The notes under the pieces: generated by a model | What the model was told of the DNA's origin: nothing | What the model saw: the letters and a program-made list of their open reading frames with translations, nothing else | The model's database searches: none | NCBI GenBank assembly: GCA_016223105.1 | Contig: JACRPR010000067.1 | Span: forward strand, 1-41,695 | DNA length: 41,695 bases | Direction of reading: 5' to 3' | Origin: Chloroflexota bacterium | GTDB taxonomy: Bacteria; Chloroflexota; Anaerolineae; UBA4142 | Made by a program: the position numbers and the translations under genes | Shown: in pieces, positions 33,168-39,314 of the stretch | Layout: the number at the start of each line of letters is the position of its first letter | Position numbering within the stretch: position 1 is the stretch's first letter

Positions 33168-34466
33168 ATGTTGAAACGATTTTCTAAACTCGGATTGATC
33201 GCGCTGTTGATCGCGCTCGGTGCGCTCGCGATTGCGCTACCCGCGCGCGCGGCAGACTCGCGCACCGGCGACACGATTGTGATCGGCGCGAACGAAATCG
33301 TGAACGACGATCTTTACGCATTCGCGAACCTGGTTACGATTGACGGTCGCGTGAAAGGCGATGTGATCGGCGCGGCGAGTCGGCTCGTCGTGAACGGAAC
33401 GATTGAGGGCGATGTGCTATTCGGCGCGCAGACGATCATTATCAATGGCGCGATCAACGACGACGCGCGCATCGCCGCGCAAGTGATCACGCTCGGACCA
33501 AATGCGCGCATCGGTAGCGATTTGCTCGCCGCCGGATTCAGTATCGAAAACCAGGTCGGCAGTACGGTCGGCGGCGATTTTCTCGTCGGCGCATACCAGG
33601 TCTTGCTTGCCGGGAATGTCGGCAAAAATGTGAACGGCGGCACAGGCAATTTTGATTTGCGCGGCACGGTCAACGGAAATGTAACGCTCGAACTCGGCGA
33701 CGATTCCGCGGGCGGACCTCCGCCCAGTATGTTTATGGGTCCGAACACCGCGCCGATGCCCAACGTCGCGCCCGGTTTGACGATTGCCGAGTCCGCGAAA
33801 ATCGGCGGCAAACTCACCTACACCGCGCGCGCCGATGGCAAGATCGCGCGTGAAGCGCAAATCACTGGCGGCGCGGCGCGCCGCGATCCGCCGGTGCGCG
33901 AGAGTGATCGCGCCGCGCGCGTGCGAACGCCGATGGACACCGTGTGGGATTCACTGCGCCAATTGATCGCGCTGATCCTGATCGGCTCGGGGTTGTTGCA
34001 ATTCGCGCCCGCGTGGACACGCGCGCTCGCGGACACGCTACAAGCGAAACCGTTGCCCGCGTTCGGGTGGGGCATTGTCGCGTTCATCGCGTTTCTGTTC
34101 GCGATTCTGGCGATCATCGTCGCGACGATTGTGTTGATGATCGGATTCGGCATCACGACGCTCGGCAATTTATCCGGCTTGAGTTTTCTCGTTGGCGGTT
34201 TATCGCTCGCGACATTGCTGATCGGCTTTGGCGTGTTCACCGGTTACATCGCGCAGATCGTCGTCGGCTATCTCGGCGGACGCGCGTTGCTCGCACAAGT
34301 TGCGCCCGCGCAAGCGAATGGACGCGTCGCGCCGTTTCTGGTCGGCATCATTTTGCTCGTGATCGTGATGGCGATTCCATTCCTGGGCGGCGCGATCGGA
34401 TTGGTCGTAACATTCCTGGGATTGGGCGCGCTGTGGCTGTGGTTCAAAGCCAAACGCGCGATGTAA
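33168..34466 (+). CDS. Polymer-forming (bactofilin-like beta-helix) membrane protein
   Basis: 432 residues. Signal peptide (LIALLIALGALAIALPARA), then about 190 residues of a right-handed beta-helix with the bactofilin-type rhythm (LVTIDGRVKGDVIGAASRLV, NGTIEGDVLFGAQTIIINGAI, GNVTLELG), a short linker, and four or five C-terminal membrane helices (LRQLIALILIGSGLLQF; WGIVAFIAFLFAILAIIVAT; FLVGGLSLATLLIGFGVFTG; FLVGIILLVIVMAIPFLGGA and a last one). Exported beta-helix plus membrane anchor suggests a surface scaffold or sensor rather than a cytosolic filament. ATG at 33168 has CCAGGAGGATGACC before it. Confidence 0.85.
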   Translation: MLKRFSKLGLIALLIALGALAIALPARAADSRTGDTIVIGANEIVNDDLYAFANLVTIDGRVKGDVIGAASRLVVNGTIEGDVLFGAQTIIINGAINDDARIAAQVITLGPNARIGSDLLAAGFSIENQVGSTVGGDFLVGAYQVLLAGNVGKNVNGGTGNFDLRGTVNGNVTLELGDDSAGGPPPSMFMGPNTAPMPNVAPGLTIAESAKIGGKLTYTARADGKIAREAQITGGAARRDPPVRESDRAARVRTPMDTVWDSLRQLIALILIGSGLLQFAPAWTRALADTLQAKPLPAFGWGIVAFIAFLFAILAIIVATIVLMIGFGITTLGNLSGLSFLVGGLSLATLLIGFGVFTGYIAQIVVGYLGGRALLAQVAPAQANGRVAPFLVGIILLVIVMAIPFLGGAIGLVVTFLGLGALWLWFKAKRAM

Positions 34467-34474
34467 GAAAAAGA

Positions 34475-34501
34475 CCCGAAGGGTTTTGAAAACCCTTCGG
34501 G
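34475..34501. terminator. Bidirectional terminator hairpin (GACCC family)
   Basis: Arms 34475-34487 and 34489-34501 (CCCGAAGGGTTTT) pair, flanked by AAAAAGA on one side and CCTTTTCATTTTT on the other. It separates convergent genes ending at 34466 and 34507. Confidence 0.85.
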
Positions 34502-34506
34502 CCTTT

Positions 34507-35658
34507 TCATTTTTCATTCGCAATCGCGACGATTAAATTCGCGAGCATCGCCGCGCGCGGCACAATCGAATCTATGATCAAAAATTCTTCGAGCGCGTTG
34601 TGCGCCTTGCCGCCCTGCGGTCCCAATCCATCGAGCGTTGGGATGCCGAACGACGCGGTGTAATTGCCGTCTGATCCGCCGCCGGTCATCACGTCTTCGA
34701 TTTGCAAACCGACCTGGTTTCCGGCGTGTTTCGCAAGTGCGACGAGATGCGCGATCGCGTCCGTTTTTTCCATTGGCGGATTGTCGAGCCCACCGATCAA
34801 TTCGCTCGTCGTGCCCGGCACGATTTCGCGCGCGATGATTTCGCGCGCGGCTTGTTCGAATGGCGCGACATCGGACACGCTCGGAAAACGCAAATCCAAA
34901 ACGGCTTCGGCAGTTTCGGCGACGACGTTCGCGCGCGTGCCGCCGCGAATGATGCCGACGTTGACGGTGAGACCCGGGCGTAGACCGTTCAAATTTTTCA
35001 GCGCGGTGATGTGTTGCGCGAGCGTGTAGATCGCGCTTGCGCCTTTTTCCGGTTCGACGCCGGCGTGCGCGGGTTTGCCTTGCACCTTAACCGTGTACGT
35101 GCCGACGCCTTTGCGCGCGCTGACAATCGCGCCGCTCTCGCGCGCTGGTTCGAGAATCAGCGCGGCATCCGCGCCGCGCACAAATTGCGGATACAATTCG
35201 CGCGAAACCGGCGAGCCGATTTCTTCTTCGCTGTTGCAAAATATTCCGATCTCGGCAAAGCGATCAAACCCCGCGCGCGCGAGCGCGTGCATCGCGTAGA
35301 ATCCATTGAGCAAACCGGATTTCATATCAATCACGCCGCAACCGTGCGCGCGTCCGGCGACGCGGCGAAATGGAAATTCGTTGGACTTGCCTTCGGAGTA
35401 CACCGTGTCGGTGTGACCGATCATCACGATGCGCGCGCGTCCAGCGCCGCGCCAGCGCGCGTACAACATATCGCCGTACTCGGTTTGCGGAAAATCAATC
35501 ACCTCCGCACCAAACTCACGCGCGCGTGCGCGCAACAATCGCGCGACCTGGTCAACGCCGGGTTTGGTGTACGTCCCGCAATCGGCGTTGACGACCGTTT
35601 CGAGATCGCGCAGATAATTCGGCAGGGATGCCACGAGCAGAGAAATAAAATCGGACAT
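34507..35658 (-). CDS. M20 family metallopeptidase (carboxypeptidase G2/ArgE-like)
   Basis: 383 residues, the common M20 length. Metal site: GHTDTV (first His and Asp), GCGVIDMKSGLL (bridging Asp), FCNSEEEIGSP (catalytic Glu and metal Glu), and a late His in GPQGGKAHNALEEF. The lid/dimer domain is present in the middle (VQGKPAHAGVEPEKGASAI). The pattern is closest to glutamate carboxypeptidase-type enzymes that remove C-terminal glutamate or cut dipeptides; substrate unproved. ATG at 35658 with TTGGAGGCAATTC; the longer frame to 35700 enters heptamer repeats. Convergent with the polymer-forming gene. Confidence 0.92.
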   Translation of the reverse strand: MSDFISLLVASLPNYLRDLETVVNADCGTYTKPGVDQVARLLRARAREFGAEVIDFPQTEYGDMLYARWRGAGRARIVMIGHTDTVYSEGKSNEFPFRRVAGRAHGCGVIDMKSGLLNGFYAMHALARAGFDRFAEIGIFCNSEEEIGSPVSRELYPQFVRGADAALILEPARESGAIVSARKGVGTYTVKVQGKPAHAGVEPEKGASAIYTLAQHITALKNLNGLRPGLTVNVGIIRGGTRANVVAETAEAVLDLRFPSVSDVAPFEQAAREIIAREIVPGTTSELIGGLDNPPMEKTDAIAHLVALAKHAGNQVGLQIEDVMTGGGSDGNYTASFGIPTLDGLGPQGGKAHNALEEFLIIDSIVPRAAMLANLIVAIANEK

Positions 35659-35687
35659 TGAATTGCCTCCAAAAAATAAAGCGCAGA

Positions 35688-35750
35688 TTTCAAATTTCAA
35701 ATTTCAGATCGCGCGTTCGTCAATCTGAAATCCGAAATCTAAAATCTGCA
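35688..35750. repeat. TTTCAAA/AATCTGA heptamer repeat
   Basis: Degenerate 7-nt units on both sides of a short GC-rich loop; same family as 11937-11992. It lies between the M20 gene and the tRNA 3' exon. Confidence 0.65.
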
Positions 35751-35757
35751 ATCGCAA

Positions 35758-35794
35758 TGGGCCCGGCTGGATTCGAACCAGCAACCAACTCCTT
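35758..35794 (-). tRNA. 3' exon of an intron-split tRNA, tRNA-Ile(CAU)-type
   Basis: On the minus strand this reads AA (37-38), GGAGT (39-43), TGGTT, T-arm GCTGG-TTCGAAT-CCAGC, acceptor strand CGGGCCC and discriminator A; no CCA is encoded. Acceptor and T-arm look like tRNA-Ile(CAU) genes from other bacteria (from memory). The break falls just after the anticodon, where group IC3 introns insert. The 5' half (expected to start GGGCCCG) is absent, so isotype is an inference and the gene cannot give a tRNA alone. Confidence 0.7.
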
Positions 35795-35912
35795 CAGGTT
35801 TGTGTTGGTTTCCCAACTCCCCGGACTATACCTTCGCCATTACGCGCGCGCGTTTTAGGCGGTGGCCGTCTAGTCTCTACACCTTCCTAATTCGGCTTGG
35901 CTCGGGATGACC
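35795..35912 (-). ncRNA. 3' half of a group I (IC3-like) intron
   Basis: Minus strand, in order: CGAGCCAAGC (35895-35904, P4/P6-side core), AAGGTGTAGAGACTAGACGG (35866-35885, P3/P7 5' strand), GAAGGTATAGTCCGGGGAGT (35816-35835, P8/P7 3' strand), a P9-type hairpin GTTGG-GAAA-CCAAC (35804-35817, GNRA loop), ACACAAACC, and the terminal G at 35795 next to the tRNA 3' exon. From memory it is nearly the same as the Azoarcus tRNA-Ile intron over this stretch. P1-P5 and the 5' exon are missing; the sequence continues into the HNH gene, whose stop codon (TAG) lies inside P7. Confidence 0.85.
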
Positions 35913-36220
35913 ATGAGTTGGCGATCCTTGTCCGCAATGTGATCAAACTCCAACACAAAAATATCGGTTTCGCCGCAATCCACACAAGGATGGCTTTTTA
36001 GATATTCGAGCACGCGCAACCGGTTGCGTTGAACCGCTTCTTCTTTTTGGCGCGCCGAATTTTTGATGTACGTTTCCCGGTGATTGAGATAATGGTTGCG
36101 TTTGTAAATTCTTTGGCAATCCCGGCAGTGGATATGTCGGATGCCAAATAATTTATGCCGAAAGCTAAATTCCTCGATCGGTTTGACTTGTTTGCAAGTA
36201 ACACATTGTTGAGTTTGCAT
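35870..36220 (-). pseudogene. HNH-type zinc-finger endonuclease gene, 3' truncated and fused to the intron
   Basis: 116 codons. The N-terminal CxxC pairs (CVTCKQVKPIEEFSF, CRDCQRIYK), a basic helix, and the first half of an HNH motif (LKSHPCVDCGETD...VLEFDHI) are intact. The second half, normally ending in a CxxCH-type segment (CANCHRRK-like in homologues I know), is missing. After ...FDHIADKDRQ the frame runs into group I intron core and stops in P7, giving a foreign tail (QAELGRCRD). The ATG at 36220 lies 10 bp after tRNA-Gly. Such small HNH proteins are common beside tRNA genes and mobile introns. Nuclease activity is unlikely as it stands. Composition is less CGCG-rich. Confidence 0.75.
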
Positions 36221-36230
36221 CAATGAAAAG

Positions 36231-36301
36231 AGCGGGAGACGGGAATCGGACCCGCGTGACCGGCTTGGAAGGCCGGGGCATTACCACTATGCTACTCCCG
36301 C
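36231..36301 (-). tRNA. tRNA-Gly(TCC)
   Basis: Full cloverleaf on the minus strand: acceptor GCGGGAG/CTCCCGC with discriminator T, D-arm GCAT..ATGC, anticodon arm CCGGC-CTTCCAA-GCCGG (anticodon TCC), T-arm GCGGG-TCCGATT-CCCGT. CCA is not encoded. Confidence 0.95.
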
Positions 36302-36320
36302 AAATCAACTGCGAACCAGG

Positions 36321-36393
36321 TCGGGGCGAGAGGACTTGAACCTCCGGCCTCATCGTCCCAAACGATGCGCGCTACCAACTGCGCTACGCCCCG
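36321..36393 (-). tRNA. tRNA-Pro(TGG)
   Basis: Full cloverleaf on the minus strand: acceptor CGGGGCG/CGCCCCG with discriminator A, D-arm GCGC..GCGC, anticodon arm CATCG-TTTGGGA-CGATG (anticodon TGG), T-arm GGAGG-TTCAAGT-CCTCT. CCA is not encoded (CCT follows). 19 bp upstream of tRNA-Gly. Confidence 0.95.
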
Positions 36394-36405
36394 TCAGCGT
36401 TTGCA

Positions 36406-36434
36406 AGTATATGCGAATTGAGGCGAATCGTCAA
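36406..36434 (-). promoter_or_regulatory. Promoter of the tRNA operon
   Basis: Minus strand TTGACG (36434-36429), 17-nt spacer, TATACT (36411-36406). The start near 36399 is about 6 nt before tRNA-Pro. It would drive tRNA-Pro, tRNA-Gly and the HNH/intron remnant. Confidence 0.8.
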
Positions 36435-36460
36435 ACGGACACGCGCACATACCGAAATGC

Positions 36461-37294
36461 TCAAGCGTAATTCGTGATGATCAATTCCACCAACTTGCCG
36501 CGCCCTTTGCCGTTGGAATTGATCGCGCGATTCGCCAGCACCTGCTCGATGCGAAACGGCGCGACGGCATACAACGCGCGAATACTTTCCGCGCTCGAAT
36601 TCGAGATCATCACGCGCACCGCGCGCGCGTCGAGCGCGACGCACACATCGCGCAATTTGATCTGATCGGCAAACCCGAACCCGGTCGCGTGATAGGCGGT
36701 GAAATTCGACGTTGCGGAAAGCGGCGCGTACGGCGGATCGAAATAGACCCAATCGCCCGGCGCGGCGCGTTCCACAATTTGATCGAACGGCGCGCACACG
36801 ATTGCGACGTTTTGCAACGCGCGCGCGACCGCGTGCAAATTTACTTCGTCGCAATACTGGGGCGATTTGTAACTGCCAAACGGCACGTTGAATTGACCGC
36901 GCCGATTCACGCGATACAAACCGTTATAGCCGGTCTTGTTCAAATAAATCATCCGCGCGGCGCGATGCACCAGGTCGAGTTCCGCCGGAGCTTGCGCGCG
37001 CAAGCGATAGAAAAATTCCGCGCGATGTGGAAATTCGGCGAGCGTGCCGATCACGTCCGCGACGTGATCGCGAATCGCAATGTACGTGTCAATCAATTCG
37101 GCGTTGAGATCGGAAATCGTGGCGCGGCGAATTTTATTTTCGCGGTACAATTTGAAAAACAACGCGCCGCCGCCGATAAACGGTTCGTGATAATTTTCAA
37201 ACTGTAGCGGCATTCGCCGCACGAGTTCTTCGATCAGTTGGGTTTTGCCGCCAGCCCATTTCAAAAACGGGCGCGGCGTAATTTGCGCGCGCAT
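36461..37294 (-). CDS. dam: Dam-type N6-adenine DNA methyltransferase
   Basis: 277 residues, the usual Dam/DpnIIA size. Alpha-class order: [15 protein letters not shown] at residues 10-24, motif [13 protein letters not shown], then the target region, and catalytic motif [11 protein letters not shown] with [11 protein letters not shown] following. [20 protein letters not shown] is typical for the GATC-methylating group, so GATC is the likely target, but this is an inference. No cognate nuclease lies beside it, so it appears to be solitary and may serve in repair or regulation. Start ATG at 37294 is chosen by alignment with the family N-terminus; the Shine-Dalgarno is weak. Confidence 0.93.
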   Translation of the reverse strand: MRAQITPRPFLKWAGGKTQLIEELVRRMPLQFENYHEPFIGGGALFFKLYRENKIRRATISDLNAELIDTYIAIRDHVADVIGTLAEFPHRAEFFYRLRAQAPAELDLVHRAARMIYLNKTGYNGLYRVNRRGQFNVPFGSYKSPQYCDEVNLHAVARALQNVAIVCAPFDQIVERAAPGDWVYFDPPYAPLSATSNFTAYHATGFGFADQIKLRDVCVALDARAVRVMISNSSAESIRALYAVAPFRIEQVLANRAINSNGKGRGKLVELIITNYA

Positions 37295-37406
37295 AATTTT
37301 TGCTTCAATCCTGGTCGTGCCGTGTGTCGCCGCCGATCCCTTCGCGCACTGCGTACAAAATTGCTTAACAGAGATTTTTTCTCTGTGTCCACTGTGCGCT
37401 CTGTGG
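37295..37406. other. Non-coding gap with CACAGAG-type repeats
   Basis: Contains a small hairpin CAGAGATTTTTTCTCTG and CTCTGTG/CACTGTG units (about 37369-37404). Otherwise I see no gene; the latter half looks like another intergenic short-repeat family. Confidence 0.5.
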
Positions 37407-39314
37407 CTAAACTGATTTTACCAAACTGCGAACGCGCCACGCGATCAACGCGAGCATTGTCAATGCGGAAATCGCGATGCCGATTTTCACCGACCAGGGA
37501 TCGAAAACAAATTCGATCTGACGCGCGCCCGCGCGTACCGGAATTCCCATCAACGCGATATCGGCGCGCAGGATCGGCGTTTCGACACCGTCCCAGCGGC
37601 GCACCCGCAAGCCAGGCGCGCGGCATTGGATCACCCAAGCGAAGCAAGCGTGTTTTGCCCTGCTCCGCGATCACCTCCGCGTTTTCAAAACCAGGTCGCT
37701 CTGTGATGAGATAGCGCACGTTCAAGAGCGGATACAATTTTTCTGCCGGCAATTCGCGCAAAAGATCATAGCGCGCGATTCGCAATGGACTAATGCCGCC
37801 GATGTCTTCGACGCGATACGCGATACCGAAATGACCCGGCATTTGGTTTTCATCCGCGACACGAAACATCCCCGGCTCGTTTTTGATCGCGCGAACGATT
37901 GGCGAATCGGCAAAGCGCGGTTGTGGATCCGCGTTGTACGCCGCGTTGCCAACGCTGAATAAATCAAACGCAATCAGCGCGAGCGCGAGTCCGGCAAATG
38001 CGCGACCACGCGCGGCGATCAGCACGGTCGCCAACGTGAAAATCAATACCATCAACCCGGCGCGGTCGCTGAGAACCGCGACGCGTCCCGATTGGCGCAC
38101 GGTGCCGGAAACGAACAGCGTGATCACAAACATCACGCTGATCGTGATGCCCATCGGAAGCAATGCCCACACGCGACGCAACGTTCGCCGATCCACATCG
38201 CTTTGCAACACTTCGCGCATCCCAAATCCGGCAAGCATCGCGAGCGCGAAACTGACGACGAACGCGAGCCGTTCTTGTCCGCGAAAAATCGCAAAGCCGG
38301 GCACGAACAAATAAAAGAGCGCGTAGCCGAACGCGTAAAATCCAAATGACACGATGAGCGAGCCGACCGCGAGCAGTGCCCAAAATTTGATCGCGCGCGC
38401 GCGATTGGCAAAAAGCGCGAACACGGCGAGCCACAACGGTAAAATCCCGATATAAAGTGGCGATTGAAACGCGCTCGTAAAACCAGGCAGAATCATTTGC
38501 AGTGGATCAACAGTTGAAAAGCCGCGCGACGCTTCCGCCCAATCCAGCGCGACGCGCGTCGAAACGAGTTGATATTCGAGCGATGGAAGCCACTGCGCGG
38601 CAGAGAGACCGGCGGCGATGAGGGTGATAAAAATGAAACGTGAGGCGTAAAATCGTAATTCGTAATTCGTAATTCGTAATTCGTGATTCGTGTGTGAAAT
38701 GCAAATGGAATGTGCGCGGACGAACGCGGATTTTTATTTTCATTTGTCTGCGCGATTCCCGCATCCAAAAAATAAAGCGCAAGCGGTAACCAGGTCGCGG
38801 TTTCGAGGATCGCGAGTTGTTGCGGCGGGTACGACGTGAGATAGCCGCCAAACGTAAACGTGAGCGCGCTGACCAACGCGGCGATGCGCGATTCGATCAC
38901 GCGTCGCGCGAACAAGTACGTGAACGCGCCCGCAAGCATGAAATGAAAAATCGCTTCGAGTTCAAGATCGAACCATGTAAAATTTTCGCCGCGCACTGCG
39001 ACGACCGCGAGCGTCCACACCAAACTGATCGGATAAAAAATCGCGCTCTGCACATCGGCGAGAAACGGATGCCCGCTGTTGAAATAATCCGACCACAACG
39101 GCAAGCGTCCTTGCGCGAACGCGCGCGCCGATTCGACGCGAAACATCCAAAACTGATCGGTGAAATCGCCGGGCGGAAACGCGGCGCGATCCAGGTCGCG
39201 CGGCGTGAGAATGCGCCAGAAAAAAAGCAGGACGAGCGCGGCGATGAGCGCGAGCGCGGCAAGGTCGCGGCGCGAGATTAGAGATTGGACGCTTTGCGTA
39301 GAGATTTTTTTCAT
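37407..39314 (-). pseudogene. YfhO-family membrane protein gene, broken in two places
   Basis: Three frames together make one YfhO-like polytopic protein. Part 1 (39314 to about 38770): LAALALIAALVLLFFWRILTP, FPPGDFTDQFWMFR, RLPLWSDYFNSGHPFLADVQSA, LTFTFGGYLTSYP. Part 2 (from about 38640 to about 37600, another frame): AAGLSAAQWLPSLEYQLVST, PLYIGILPLWLAVFAL, RGQERLAFVVSFALAMLAGFG, LLNVRYLITERPGF. Part 3 (to 37407, third frame): DGVETPILRADIALMGIPVR, FDPWSVKIGIAISALTMLAL. Between parts 1 and 2 lies about 130 bp of intergenic-type repeat including TAATTCG heptamers. Between parts 2 and 3 the usual loop domain of perhaps 100 residues is missing. ATG at 39314 overlaps the upstream gene's stop (ATGA). 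YfhO proteins are thought to glycosylate surface polymers. Confidence 0.8.
38649..38690. repeat. TAATTCG heptamer array inside yfhO
   Basis: Four perfect TAATTCG units (38656-38683), one TGATTCG and one diverged unit. The array has no stop codon in any of the three minus-strand frames. It sits between the two out-of-frame halves of yfhO. Confidence 0.9.

Noticed and set aside
35658..35858. Plus-strand open frame of 66 codons over the tRNA 3' exon (contains GPAGFEPAT)
   Set aside because: It is the antisense of the tRNA T-arm and intron; this peptide is a familiar product of wrongly called genes over tRNAs.
37107..37115. AGATCGGAA inside dam as a second adapter trace
   Set aside because: The gene reads through it normally with conserved residues, so it is chance. 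It also lowers the weight of the similar match at 22189.
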